Below, in pieces: positions 8,822 through 18,595 of a DNA stretch of 64,000 bases. The notes below the pieces were generated by a model. The model saw nothing but the letters and a program-made list of their open reading frames with translations. It did no database searches and was not told the DNA's origin. This stretch comes from CBDBFG01 sp965204765 (GTDB lineage: Bacteria > Pseudomonadota > Alphaproteobacteria > Caedimonadales > UBA9215). The stretch is taken from positions 124,001-188,000 of the forward strand of contig CBDBFG010000004.1 in NCBI GenBank assembly GCA_965204765.1. Reading direction: 5' to 3'. The position numbers were made by a program, and so were the translations under genes. Positions within the stretch are counted from its first letter, which is position 1. Each line of letters opens with the position of its first letter.

Positions 8822-11800
8822 ATGAAAATTTTACCCCACGATCTGAATTCACCCAATAAAAACTATAAAATTGACAATGTATTACAAGGGTTAGAACCAT
8901 TTGTGATATATGAGCTAATGCGAACTATTACCACCCAAAACACGCAATATAAAGACTTATTATTTGTGGCAAAAACCTCGGAATCTTTGCATAGCATAGA
9001 ACGAACATTGCAATACCTTCTACCAGAAATCGACATAGTAACATTGCCCCCATGGGACTGCATGCCATATGATATAATTTCCCCGCGTAAAATTATATCC
9101 AGCACAAGAAATAAGGCCCTATATACATTACAACAAAAATTAACCTCAAATGTTAACCAACCAACTATTGTGTTAACCACAACATCTGCACTACTGCAAA
9201 AAGTACCAGCAATAAACTGTTTAAATATAATCAATCTATGCCTACAAATAACTGATATGATACCACAACAAAGTATCATAGATTTTTTGCTTAACAATGG
9301 TTATCACCGTGTAAGTAACGTACATGAACCATCAGAGTTTGCAGTAAGAGGAGATATAATAGATATTTTTATTCCTTCTTATCAGCACCCACATAGACTA
9401 AACTTATTTGCTGATAAAATAGAAGATATCAAAGAATTTGATGCTTTCTCACAAAGATCATTACAAAGAAAAAACACCATCGAAATAATAACACTAGACG
9501 AAGTAGTCTTGAATAAATCTTCTATTGCATTATTCAAACAGCGCTACGGTAACCTTTTCCCCAAGGGTTTATCACAAGATGAACTATATAATAGCATTGT
9601 GCACAACCAACACTATAGAGGGATGGAGCACTGGCTACCTTTATTTTATACAGAAATGGGCCACATAACTGACTATCTACAACAACCGTTAGTTTTATTT
9701 AACCAAAATTTTTATCCGTCATATCATCACAGATTAAACAAGATCCAAGAATGCTATAACGAGAGATTATCCCTCCATAAGAACAACAATAGTCCAGAAG
9801 GGTATAATCCCATTGCTACTAATTTAATGTATACAAATCTAGAGCAGTTAACAAACACCGCCCAAGCTTTACGATTTATCGAAACCTCAGAGTTTATATC
9901 CGATAATAATAACACACACACTGATTATCAAGAAATTCCCAAGTTATACAATAGTGAACAAAAACTACAAGAATTCCTTTCAGAACAACAAGGCTTACAA
10001 CGGTCTATACATATATTTTGCACGACAGATCACAAAATAGGGGTCATAAAAAGAATTTTAACCAACTATGGCATACAATTCAAACTGGTTAACTCTTATC
10101 AGCAATCCACCACATTACCGATTGATATTGTTAGAATACATCATTCCCAACTGGAAAAAGGATTTACTACAAAACATGCTGTATTTATAACCGAACGAGA
10201 TTTCTTCCTACCAACCATCAAGTCACCTAAAAATAAACAATCTGATTTGATCATGGCAGAATCCTCAGACATACAAACTGATGATCTGGTGGTACACAGA
10301 ACCCACGGTATTGGCAAATACGAAGGCTTACATCACATCAAAATCAATGACAAAATCCATGATTGTATAAAGTTATTATATTTTGGTGGCGACACCATAT
10401 ATGTACCAGTTGAAAACATCGAACTGGTATCTCGTTATGGCAAACATAACGAGAATATCAAACTGGATAAACTTGGTAATGCAAATTGGCAAGAAAGAAG
10501 AGCAAAAGTTAAGAAAAAACTAGAAGATATAGCGGGACGATTAATTGCAACCAACGCTAAACGACAAACCACCAAAACTAAATTGTTTCACGTGGAACAA
10601 AAATTATATAATAAATTTACAGATAGTTTTCCATTTGTAGAGACAGAGGATCAAACAAGAACTATCCAAGATGTTATTAGTGATTTATCCTCTGGCAATC
10701 CTATGGATAGACTAATCTGTGGCGATGTAGGCTTTGGCAAAACTGAGGTAGCAATGAGAGCTGCGTTCATTGCTGCTATGAATGGTGCACAAGTAGCCCT
10801 GGTTTGCCCCACAACGCTGTTAGCAAGACAACATTTTAATAATTTCCAAAATAGATTTGCCGAATTTGGACTAACAGTAGAACAACTATCAAGACTTGTT
10901 AAAACAAAACGTGCCAATGAAATCAAACAAGAATTAAATAGTGGCTCAGTTGATATAATTATTGGCACACATTCCGTTCTAGCCCAGAATATTAAATTCA
11001 AAAACCTTGGTCTTTGTATCATAGACGAGGAACAACATTTTGGCGTTAAACAGAAAGAACGACTAAAAGAAGTAAAAGATGGTATTCACGTATTATCACT
11101 AACCGCCACACCAATTCCACGTACCTTGCAACTATCCCTTTCTGGGGCAAGAGACCTAAGCATTATCGCCACCCCACCAATAGCAAGATTGCCCGTTAAG
11201 ACTTTTGTCACTAAATTTGACTTTGTCGTCGTCAAAGAAGCAATACAAAGGGAACTGGCACGCAAAGGACAAATATTTTATGTATGCCCTAAAATAAAAG
11301 ATTTGGAACATGTGCTGCAAAACCTGCTCAAAATAAACAAAACATACAAAATATGTATGGCACATGGTCAAATGCCATCAACAGAACTGGAAAAAATTAT
11401 GGATCAATTTTCCAGCAAAAAATATGATATTCTATTAGCTACTAACATAATAGAGTCGGGAATAGATCTACCCAGTGTAAATACTATCTTTATTCATCGA
11501 GCAGACATGTTCGGATTATCCCAACTTTACCAACTACGTGGTAGAATAGGGCGCAGCAAAGAACGGGGCTATGCTTATTTAACCATTCCTGATCATGCTA
11601 CAACATCTCCACAAGCAACAAAACGATTAAAAGCAATGCAAACCTTAGACACATTGGGCGCAGGATTTAAGCTTGCCAGCTATGATATGGATATAAGAGG
11701 AGCAGGCAACCTATTAGGCCAAGAACAATCAGGACAAATAAAAGAAGTTGGTATAGAGCTATACCAAAAAATGCTAGGAGAGGCAGTAGCGAAAATAAAA

Positions 11801-12280
11801 AAACACGATACTCCATTAGTTGAAGAATGGAGCCCGCAAATTAATTTGGGCATAGCTGTATTAATACCAGAAAACTATATCAAAGATCTGGCTGTCAGAA
11901 TGTCTATTTACAGAAGAATGGCAAGACTAACTAGTCAATTAGAAATAGACAACATATCCGAAGAATTAATAGACAGATTCGGGCAATATCCACCGGAAGT
12001 GGCGAACCTCTTAACCATCACCCAGCTTAAACAACAAGCACGCGAACTATATATTAGCAAAATTGATGTTGGCACTAAAGGCGTCGTTGTGATATTTCAC
12101 GCACAACACAAAATGACACCAGAAAAAATTATCAACTTAACACAACAACATGGTCAGACCATACAACTCTATAAAGAAAACAAAATATTATTTCGATATC
12201 AATTAAATAGCGATGCAGAAAAAATATCTGCTGCACAACACACCATCACGACAATCACACAACTATTAGAATCTGCTTAA
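8822..12280 (+). CDS. mfd: Transcription-repair coupling factor Mfd
   Basis: Mfd removes stalled RNA polymerase from damaged DNA and recruits UvrA. The 1152-residue protein has all domains in order. These are the UvrB-like N-terminal region (LPPWDCMPYD, EFAVRGDIIDIF), the RNA polymerase-interacting CarD-like domain (DDLVVHRTHGIGKYEGL), the RecG-like translocase with Walker A GDVGFGKT (about 634-641), the DEEQ box (IIDEEQHFG) and QLRGRIGRS, and the C-terminal TRCF domain. The length is normal. A near-match parS site lies inside the gene at 10584. It is monocistronic and divergent from the yfgM-bamB pair. Confidence 0.97.
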   Translation: MKILPHDLNSPNKNYKIDNVLQGLEPFVIYELMRTITTQNTQYKDLLFVAKTSESLHSIERTLQYLLPEIDIVTLPPWDCMPYDIISPRKIISSTRNKALYTLQQKLTSNVNQPTIVLTTTSALLQKVPAINCLNIINLCLQITDMIPQQSIIDFLLNNGYHRVSNVHEPSEFAVRGDIIDIFIPSYQHPHRLNLFADKIEDIKEFDAFSQRSLQRKNTIEIITLDEVVLNKSSIALFKQRYGNLFPKGLSQDELYNSIVHNQHYRGMEHWLPLFYTEMGHITDYLQQPLVLFNQNFYPSYHHRLNKIQECYNERLSLHKNNNSPEGYNPIATNLMYTNLEQLTNTAQALRFIETSEFISDNNNTHTDYQEIPKLYNSEQKLQEFLSEQQGLQRSIHIFCTTDHKIGVIKRILTNYGIQFKLVNSYQQSTTLPIDIVRIHHSQLEKGFTTKHAVFITERDFFLPTIKSPKNKQSDLIMAESSDIQTDDLVVHRTHGIGKYEGLHHIKINDKIHDCIKLLYFGGDTIYVPVENIELVSRYGKHNENIKLDKLGNANWQERRAKVKKKLEDIAGRLIATNAKRQTTKTKLFHVEQKLYNKFTDSFPFVETEDQTRTIQDVISDLSSGNPMDRLICGDVGFGKTEVAMRAAFIAAMNGAQVALVCPTTLLARQHFNNFQNRFAEFGLTVEQLSRLVKTKRANEIKQELNSGSVDIIIGTHSVLAQNIKFKNLGLCIIDEEQHFGVKQKERLKEVKDGIHVLSLTATPIPRTLQLSLSGARDLSIIATPPIARLPVKTFVTKFDFVVVKEAIQRELARKGQIFYVCPKIKDLEHVLQNLLKINKTYKICMAHGQMPSTELEKIMDQFSSKKYDILLATNIIESGIDLPSVNTIFIHRADMFGLSQLYQLRGRIGRSKERGYAYLTIPDHATTSPQATKRLKAMQTLDTLGAGFKLASYDMDIRGAGNLLGQEQSGQIKEVGIELYQKMLGEAVAKIKKHDTPLVEEWSPQINLGIAVLIPENYIKDLAVRMSIYRRMARLTSQLEIDNISEELIDRFGQYPPEVANLLTITQLKQQARELYISKIDVGTKGVVVIFHAQHKMTPEKIINLTQQHGQTIQLYKENKILFRYQLNSDAEKISAAQHTITTITQLLESA
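10584..10599. promoter_or_regulatory. parS-like site with one mismatch, inside mfd
   Basis: TGTTTCACGTGGAACA differs from the perfect palindrome at one position. It lies within mfd coding sequence, between perfect sites at 4300 and 13913, so it is probably a weaker ParB site. Confidence 0.7.
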
Positions 12281-12445
12281 TTTTTCTCTATTACTTGTAG
12301 CATATAAGTAGTAAATGTAAATTAATCAAAATTCTAACCACAGTATTGCGAGCATTTTACATAATAATACCGGCTATATTGGCAAGCAGAGACCATAACT
12401 CCACCTTACACTGCAACAATGAAATAGCAATAATTAACAGATATA

Positions 12446-12457
12446 TTGTATATACAA
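12446..12457. promoter_or_regulatory. Short perfect palindrome upstream of a small gene
   Basis: TTGTATATACAA is a 12-bp perfect palindrome about 45 bases before the small gene at 12503. A TATAAT-like box follows at about 12474-12479. This could be an operator over a promoter for the 12503-13872 gene group, but short AT palindromes arise often by chance here. Confidence 0.25.
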
Positions 12458-12502
12458 AACGCATATACCTTCTATAATGATTAAGTAATGAAGGAATATA
12501 CT

Positions 12503-12637
12503 ATGTCATGGATTATAGAAATCATAATCGAGTATATAGCAAACGATTTGCATATAAAATACCCTAGGATAATATGGGCAATTGTTATCATTGTACTTCT
12601 TATACCAACAGTTTACTGGGCTATATCTTCAACATAA
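12503..12637 (+). CDS. Small single-span membrane protein (44 aa)
   Basis: This short gene encodes 44 residues, MSWIIEIIIEYIANDL followed by a charged HIKYPR segment. One transmembrane helix (about residues 25-40, IWAIVIIVLLIPTVYW) and a short tail complete it. A GAAGG ribosome site about 8 bases before the ATG supports translation. It ends 24 bases before ccmA and may be cotranscribed with it. The size and single helix recall CcmD, but I see none of its features and ccmC is absent, so I leave it unnamed. Confidence 0.5.
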   Translation: MSWIIEIIIEYIANDLHIKYPRIIWAIVIIVLLIPTVYWAISST

Positions 12638-12661
12638 AAACACCATAAAATATAAGTAACC

Positions 12662-13255
12662 ATGCAATATATATGTGAAGTAGATAATTTTTCAATTCAA
12701 CGTGCTAATATAGAGCTGTTTCAACCTCTATCATTTACATTATTATATGGTCAGTGCTTAGAAATCACTGGAGACAATGGTATAGGCAAAACCTCCTTGT
12801 TAGAATCATTCTTTGATAACTCTATAGCAAAACTAGGCACTGCGAAATATACGGAAACTCCATTTTATCTATCTGCCAAACCTCCTATTGATAACAAGAT
12901 AACCGTAAATAGAAACATTATTTTTTGGAGCAACCTTTACAACGCTGACCAAAACATAATTAACGATGCCATTAATTACTGGCATATCAAAGCATTATTA
13001 GATATGCCTATTGCTAATCTTTCTTTAGGGCAACTACAACGATTAAATTTAATGCGATTAAGCATCGTAAAAAATAAATTTTTGTTAATAGATGAACCCA
13101 CTATATCCTTGGACCAAAAATCAGAAAAACTATTCTGTATCTTTATAGCAAAGCTATTACAAAATAATCGCTCTGTGTTATTAACCACCAACAAAGGACT
13201 ATCCATAGGAAAAACCATAACCTTGCAATTTTCAAACAGGGTTATACAACAATGA
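12662..13255 (+). CDS. ccmA: Heme exporter ATP-binding protein CcmA
   Basis: CcmA is the ABC ATPase that with CcmB serves cytochrome c maturation, releasing heme from the CcmC-CcmE complex. The 197-residue protein has the Walker A GDNGIGKTS (about 38-46), the signature LSLGQLQR and the Walker B LLIDEPTISLD. It overlaps ccmB by 4 bases (ATGA), a strong sign of coexpression with its membrane partner. Other ccm genes are not in the window, a scatter also seen in Rickettsia-type genomes. Confidence 0.88.
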   Translation: MQYICEVDNFSIQRANIELFQPLSFTLLYGQCLEITGDNGIGKTSLLESFFDNSIAKLGTAKYTETPFYLSAKPPIDNKITVNRNIIFWSNLYNADQNIINDAINYWHIKALLDMPIANLSLGQLQRLNLMRLSIVKNKFLLIDEPTISLDQKSEKLFCIFIAKLLQNNRSVLLTTNKGLSIGKTITLQFSNRVIQQ

Positions 13256-13872
13256 TGTTTTTTCATTTCTTAGTCAGAGAGATAATAAATTTTTCCAATA
13301 AGCTGTACCTAGCAATACTACCACTATGTTATTTCTTTTTAGGGTTGTTTTGCTACCATTTTTTATTTACCAATCCTGTAGATATTGGATTCTTCTGGAC
13401 AATTTTCTTATTGAGCTCTGCATGCTGGATAGGTAACATTATAGTTCCGGATCAAAATTCTGGAATGTTAGCAGAGATTAACCGAGTATACCCGAATATA
13501 TACCTATATCTAGTCGCAAAAACAGTTGCATTTTTAACAATATTGCTAATACCTAACTTTTTTTGCTATATAGCAACACTATATGCATTGAATAACCCCA
13601 TAAATTGGCTTGCTACGCTTCTGGCACTGTTACAAATCTCTACCGCAATATCCTCACTTTACATCTTAATTGACACACTAATTTGCCGGGCGCAATCAAA
13701 CCAATTAATTGGTATAATAATACCTATACCCTTTATAATACCGTCGTTAATATTTACTACTTACTTTTTACAAACAAATAATACAACTGTACTTATGACG
13801 GCCATCAGCTATACCGCATTCCTATCGTGCTGCACAACTGTCCTATCGTACAATATCTTGCGCAACAATTAA
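13252..13872 (+). CDS. ccmB: Heme exporter membrane protein CcmB
   Basis: CcmB is the integral membrane subunit that pairs with CcmA in cytochrome c biogenesis. The 206-residue protein has about six hydrophobic segments and begins FFHFLVREIINFSNKLYLAI, resembling the family start. The motif DQNSGMLAEI follows the second helix region. Two adjacent ATGs overlap the ccmA stop. The 3' end overlaps the convergent glycosyltransferase gene by 30 bases. Assignment rests on size, topology and the ccmA neighbour. Confidence 0.85.
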   Translation: MMFFHFLVREIINFSNKLYLAILPLCYFFLGLFCYHFLFTNPVDIGFFWTIFLLSSACWIGNIIVPDQNSGMLAEINRVYPNIYLYLVAKTVAFLTILLIPNFFCYIATLYALNNPINWLATLLALLQISTAISSLYILIDTLICRAQSNQLIGIIIPIPFIIPSLIFTTYFLQTNNTTVLMTAISYTAFLSCCTTVLSYNILRNN

Positions 13873-15483
13873 CTTTATTAACCTTGTGTTACCCCTGTCC
13901 GCTATCACCAAATGTTTCACGTGAAACATTGCTAACTTTTCCTTTAAACCGATAATATAAATAGGCTTTTTCCCTCTCAGGGCCAGAATCTCTTGCAAGG
14001 TAATAAAACTATGGTTGTTATAATGATTAGTTTTGCCATATAACAAATCATTGCTGGAGCTATCAATAATAGCTACAACTTTATTAGCATAAAAAGGAAC
14101 CGTAGATATTTTCTCAAAATCCTTAAACATATAAAGATTATCATATTCATCTTTGGGCAAATATTGCAACAACCTTTTAGTAGAATAGAGGTACGCTATT
14201 TTAGGCATAATATTTACAGCAGTTACAACCAATACAACTGACATTAGCGCCCCAGATAGCAGATCTTTATATATATTGTTTTTCCCATAGAACGCAAAAA
14301 TACATTGCAGAACCGCTATCCCCACTACCGATAACACACTAACAGATGGCACCAAAATCATATATTGCGTTAACCGCGGAAATATCACGCTATATTTTAT
14401 CACAATTATATCACACACAAATAAAGCTATCGTACCATTTAAAATATACCGTTGTATCTTTGCTAGATCATTCATCTGCTGCATGCTATCTACTATTAGC
14501 AATATCAAAGGAGGCATTGCTACTACTATGTAATAATTAGCCTTTGCTTTAGAAATAGAAAAGAAAATAAACGTCACCAACAACCAGATCCATAAAAATA
14601 CAGTATAATTATCATCACGCTTTGGTAGTTTAAAAATTTTGGTAACATAAAAGCACCAAGGGAATATATATAATATTATTCTAGGGATATAATAGTACCA
14701 ATTGCCCCGATAATAATCACGCGGCTCTCTTAGATCTAGAAAGCGCAACAAATGTTCATTAATAAAATAGAACCATGAAAAACCAGGATCCTTTATAGCA
14801 GCACAAATGTGCCAAGGCACAACAAACAATAAAAACAACAACATACCAATAGGATCAAAGAAGGATTTTAATAAATTAGCCCTATTGTCATGTAATAAAA
14901 TAAAACTTATACCCACAATGAAACCAAGTATTATTGCTGTCAGCCCCTTAGTGAGAACCGCCATAGCTAAAAATACATAAGATAACCTGAGCCAAAATAA
15001 AACTTTACTTTCAAACCAATTATAAAAACAGATAAAACTTAACGACAAAAACAACGTGAATAACACATCAAAATAAACCATCCGCGCAAACACAAGAAAA
15101 CCGATACTAGTGGCAAACACAACTATGTTAACTATACAACTTTTTATCCCCCGATAAACCAAAGCAAACAAGGAAGTGACAATAACTAACATACTACCTG
15201 ATATAGCTGTAACTACTCTTGCTGACCATTCTGTGACACCAAATAACTTATACGATAGAGCAATAAACCAATACAGTAACGGAGGTTTTTCTATATACGG
15301 CACACCATTTAGCGATGGAATAATAAAATCACTTGTTTGCAACATTTCACGAGGAATTTGAGCATACAAACCTTCATTATTATTGAGCAAGGGATAATAA
15401 TCTAAACCATAAAAAAAACCGGCATAAATAACAATACAAGCTGCAATAGTAGTAACAATATAAAGAAACATTTTATTTTGCAT
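13843..15483 (-). CDS. ArnT/PMT-family membrane glycosyltransferase
   Basis: This protein of about 546 residues has roughly 10-12 transmembrane helices. It shows the family's early motif: an acidic, aromatic region with NNNEGLYAQIPREML, then PYIEKPPLLYWFIALSYKLFG. GT83/PMT_2 enzymes use polyprenyl-phosphate sugars to modify lipid A or other envelope molecules; the sugar here is unknown. The C terminus contains MFHVKH, encoded by an embedded parS site. The ATG at 15483 overlaps the DciA-like gene; an alternative ATG lies at 15471. The 3' end overlaps ccmB on the other strand. Confidence 0.85.
   Translation of the reverse strand: MQNKMFLYIVTTIAACIVIYAGFFYGLDYYPLLNNNEGLYAQIPREMLQTSDFIIPSLNGVPYIEKPPLLYWFIALSYKLFGVTEWSARVVTAISGSMLVIVTSLFALVYRGIKSCIVNIVVFATSIGFLVFARMVYFDVLFTLFLSLSFICFYNWFESKVLFWLRLSYVFLAMAVLTKGLTAIILGFIVGISFILLHDNRANLLKSFFDPIGMLLFLLFVVPWHICAAIKDPGFSWFYFINEHLLRFLDLREPRDYYRGNWYYYIPRIILYIFPWCFYVTKIFKLPKRDDNYTVFLWIWLLVTFIFFSISKAKANYYIVVAMPPLILLIVDSMQQMNDLAKIQRYILNGTIALFVCDIIVIKYSVIFPRLTQYMILVPSVSVLSVVGIAVLQCIFAFYGKNNIYKDLLSGALMSVVLVVTAVNIMPKIAYLYSTKRLLQYLPKDEYDNLYMFKDFEKISTVPFYANKVVAIIDSSSNDLLYGKTNHYNNHSFITLQEILALRGKKPIYIIGLKEKLAMFHVKHLVIADRGNTRLIKLIVAQDIVR
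13913..13928. promoter_or_regulatory. parS site (perfect) inside the ArnT-like gene
   Basis: TGTTTCACGTGAAACA lies near the 3' end of the glycosyltransferase gene and encodes part of MFHVKH on the minus strand. It is the third perfect copy in 12 kb. Confidence 0.95.
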
Positions 15484-15910
15484 GGTCTTTAGCAATCAGT
15501 TTTTTTAACTCTTGTAATGCATCATCAAGTCTTGTCTTGGGATCATCTGCTTTCACTATAGGTATAGAATTACTGTTAGATACCTGATAATTACTACCAC
15601 TTACAAAAGTAACCGGCTTTTGCACAATCTTTACCTCAGCAACAGCATCATACCCCAAATAAGTATTAATTTTTTCTATAATGATATCTTTACCATGTGC
15701 TACTAGCAAAGCATGACCCGGATTTACCGCTATCACAACAAATCCAATTCCGCTGGACCCTTGCTGACGTGAAACTTTTAACGGTTTACAAAAAGAAGCA
15801 AACTGCTGTCCTACTATTTCTTCCCAATTCATAATTAATTGTATGGAATAATTGTACTTTTTGGCAACAGGCTTAATAACTCTAGTTAAGATATGTTTTA
15901 TAGAGCGCAT
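15473..15910 (-). CDS. DUF721/DciA-like protein
   Basis: The roughly 145-residue protein begins MRSIKHILTRVIKPVAKKYN and contains LIMNWEEIVGQQFASFCKPLKV, the DUF721 pattern (a W-x-x-I/V-V-G motif, then a basic patch). DciA-type proteins assist loading or action of the replicative helicase DnaB in bacteria lacking DnaC. The start at 15910 overlaps the stop of the SPOR gene (TAATG), which favours it over the upstream ATG at 15970. Its stop overlaps the ArnT-like start, so three or four minus-strand genes from argS onward may form one transcript. Helicase loading is inferred from the family. Confidence 0.75.
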   Translation of the reverse strand: MRSIKHILTRVIKPVAKKYNYSIQLIMNWEEIVGQQFASFCKPLKVSRQQGSSGIGFVVIAVNPGHALLVAHGKDIIIEKINTYLGYDAVAEVKIVQKPVTFVSGSNYQVSNSNSIPIVKADDPKTRLDDALQELKKLIAKDHAK

Positions 15911-16704
15911 TAGTTGTGATAACGCCTTGCTACTATACAAGATCCGCCTGACCGGCCAATGCTTTGACATAGACGATCTGCATGACTATGCTCCAATACT
16001 CCACCATAAACACGATAACGCACTCCCTTTGGTTTGCCTAAATCAACTTTTACTATTTTTAACGCAACCTTACTTAATGAGGAATATTGCTTTTTAATCC
16101 TTTGCATTTCTTGCCTAGCGATTGTTTCTGTTGGGAAAGAGCCTAACTGTACATAATACTTATTGTGACCCTCATTTCTACTAATGTTCTCATTGGTTTG
16201 AATACTGATAGACGGCTCTTGATTATTCGCCCTTTGTTTTACTATCGCTAAAGGTATTTTACTGTCCTCAACCTTAGGAGCACTAGCGTTATCTTTTATA
16301 GAATCAAAGTCTTGATGTAATTTTTCCTGTGAAATCTGGGGAAGGGGGGTCTCAGGAGTAGATAATATACTCCTATTATTATTTTTATCATATTGATGGT
16401 CATCTAATTCTTTATAAAAAGTCTTATCTAAATGAGGAATATCTTGATCATATTCCTTTTTTGGGGTCTCTTTGAAGTTATTTACAGCTGTATCGGGCAT
16501 GATAATCGGCAACTCTTGCTCTACAGCGTTATTTATCGATCTAAAATAAAAAATGCCAACAATACCCAGCGCAAACAACAAGAATGCTAAGCTTATTTTA
16601 ATATAGAAATTCATTTTCATAATTATATATGCCATTCCAATAGATTTTTTGCTTCTATCATTTGAGTTGCAACAATCCATCATTACTATACAGTTAGTAA
16701 TCAT
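15910..16704 (-). CDS. SPOR-domain cell-envelope protein
   Basis: The protein has up to 264 residues, with one N-terminal transmembrane helix (ISLAFLLFALGIVGIFYF), a long polar linker and a C-terminal SPOR domain (about 185-260, KYYVQLGSFPTETIARQEMQ ... VRYRVYGGVL). SPOR domains bind denuded septal peptidoglycan and target proteins to division sites. It follows argS, as in many alphaproteobacteria. Several in-frame ATGs precede the helix. The annotated start has AGGA only 2 bases upstream, so translation could instead begin nearer MKMNFYIKIS. nagZ and scpA, usual neighbours, are missing. Confidence 0.82.
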   Translation of the reverse strand: MITNCIVMMDCCNSNDRSKKSIGMAYIIMKMNFYIKISLAFLLFALGIVGIFYFRSINNAVEQELPIIMPDTAVNNFKETPKKEYDQDIPHLDKTFYKELDDHQYDKNNNRSILSTPETPLPQISQEKLHQDFDSIKDNASAPKVEDSKIPLAIVKQRANNQEPSISIQTNENISRNEGHNKYYVQLGSFPTETIARQEMQRIKKQYSSLSKVALKIVKVDLGKPKGVRYRVYGGVLEHSHADRLCQSIGRSGGSCIVARRYHN

Positions 16705-16746
16705 TTCCTTTTAAACTACAACAATATTCTCTATCAATATATTTGT

Positions 16747-18513
16747 TTACATTTCCTCTGTAGGAGTAACACCCAATACCTCAAGACCAGATCGTAATAC
16801 GGTAATCACCGCTAAAACAAAAGCAAAGTTTTTCTGAGTTTTGCTCTTACTAGATTCATCTATAAACCGTAAGCTTAAATTATCGCTACCTTTGTTCCAC
16901 ATACTATGAAAACACCCGGCAAGCTCACTTAAATAGTAAGTAACCCGATGCGGTTCATACATACTAGTTGCAGATTCTAGCACTCTTGGCCATTCTACTA
17001 ACTTTTTGATTATTTCAATCATTTCATCCGCATAGTCATTACCATACGACAAATCTGCTAGCGCACTGTAATCTATGTTAATATCAGGAAATAGGTCAAG
17101 TATGTTACGCCTTATGGAATGACATCTGGCATAAGCGTACTGTACATAGAATACGGGATTATCTTTTGTTTGTTCCAACACTTTAGCAAAATCAAAATCT
17201 AAGGCAGCATCATTTTTTCTAGAGACCATCATAAACCTCATCGCATCTACACCTACCCGAGAAATAGCATCGTCTACCGTAATAAAGTTTCCTAGTCTCT
17301 TTGACATCTTAAGCGCTTGCCCATTTTCAATAAAACGCACCATTTTACACAAAATAAAATGCAAAGACACACTCTTATCACTTAATGCATTTACAGCAGC
17401 AGTAAGGCGCTTTACAAAACCTATATGATCCGCCCCCCAGATATTCAATAAAATTGTATTATCCCGCTGCATTTTATCCAAATGATAGGCTATATCACTG
17501 GCGAAATAGGTCCAACTGTTATCAGACTTCTTAATAGCCCTATCTGTATCATCACCAAATTCGCTTGATTTAAACAGTAACTGCTTACGAGGCTCCCAAT
17601 CTTCATCCGAAAAACCTTTTGGCTTCTCTAGAACACCATTATAAACCAAACCTTTCTGCTGCAGATCGTCTATCGCTTGATCTACTTTGCCCGCCTTTAC
17701 TATAGCAAGCTCAGATGTAAAAACATCATGATGTATATTTAACTTGGCTAAATCTGATTTAATCATTGCCATCATCTCTGTAATGGCAAATTCTTTAATA
17801 TCCGCCAACCAATCGTGTTCCGGTAAGTTTACATAACGATCTTGTACTTTTTTTGCAAGCTTCTGACCTACCACAATCAGATAGTCGCCCGTGTATTCTC
17901 CGATTTCACTTACATCATGGCCTAGGGATTCTAAATACCTTTTGTATACTGATCTTGCCAAAGAATCGGCCTGACCACCTGCATCATTAATATAGTACTC
18001 TTTAGTTACCTTATAGCCAGATTTTGCCAGTAAATTCGCCATAACATCACCTACGATAGCGACACGGCAATGCCCTATATGCAAGGGACCAGTAGGATTA
18101 GTCGACACATATTCTACATTAATATTTTTTCCTTTACCGCTACTTGAATGTCCATAGGTTTGATGATTAGATAATATATTTTTTAGCTGCTGCAACCAAA
18201 AATCAGCGCTTAACGTGATATTAACAAACCCTGGCCCTGCAATATCCAGTTTACTTATTGCAGGATTCTTACCTAATTCTTCGACATATTGATGCGCAAT
18301 GTCCATTGGCTTCATGCCAACAGCTTTGGCTAATACCATAGCAACATTGGTTGCTATGTCACCATGGGATAAGTTCTTTGGTGGTTCTGCAACTATTTTA
18401 TTTATTAAATGTGCTATTTCAGAATTATTTGTAAAAAAATTCTTTTTCTGTAAGGAAATAGTAATATCTTTTATCTCTTGTAAAAATAGTACAAAAATGT
18501 TCATTATATCCAT
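16747..18513 (-). CDS. argS: Arginyl-tRNA synthetase
   Basis: ArgS charges tRNA-Arg. The 588-residue protein shows the class I signature as NPTGPLHIGHCRVAIVGD, the KMSKRLGNFITVDD loop (MSK), and the C-terminal DALR anticodon-binding domain (YVQYAYARCHSIRR region onward). The N-terminal Add-1 domain is present (EPPKNLSHGDIATNVAM). The length is normal for the family. An in-frame ATG at 18504 (MNIFVLF) is an equally good start. The divergent neighbour is erpA. Confidence 0.96.
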   Translation of the reverse strand: MDIMNIFVLFLQEIKDITISLQKKNFFTNNSEIAHLINKIVAEPPKNLSHGDIATNVAMVLAKAVGMKPMDIAHQYVEELGKNPAISKLDIAGPGFVNITLSADFWLQQLKNILSNHQTYGHSSSGKGKNINVEYVSTNPTGPLHIGHCRVAIVGDVMANLLAKSGYKVTKEYYINDAGGQADSLARSVYKRYLESLGHDVSEIGEYTGDYLIVVGQKLAKKVQDRYVNLPEHDWLADIKEFAITEMMAMIKSDLAKLNIHHDVFTSELAIVKAGKVDQAIDDLQQKGLVYNGVLEKPKGFSDEDWEPRKQLLFKSSEFGDDTDRAIKKSDNSWTYFASDIAYHLDKMQRDNTILLNIWGADHIGFVKRLTAAVNALSDKSVSLHFILCKMVRFIENGQALKMSKRLGNFITVDDAISRVGVDAMRFMMVSRKNDAALDFDFAKVLEQTKDNPVFYVQYAYARCHSIRRNILDLFPDINIDYSALADLSYGNDYADEMIEIIKKLVEWPRVLESATSMYEPHRVTYYLSELAGCFHSMWNKGSDNLSLRFIDESSKSKTQKNFAFVLAVITVLRSGLEVLGVTPTEEM

Positions 18514-18595
18514 CTACTTTGAAAATATTTGCATACTATACTTATTTTTTGGCATAAGTAGAGTATGATAAAAATTATTTAGCTATAGGAAATTT

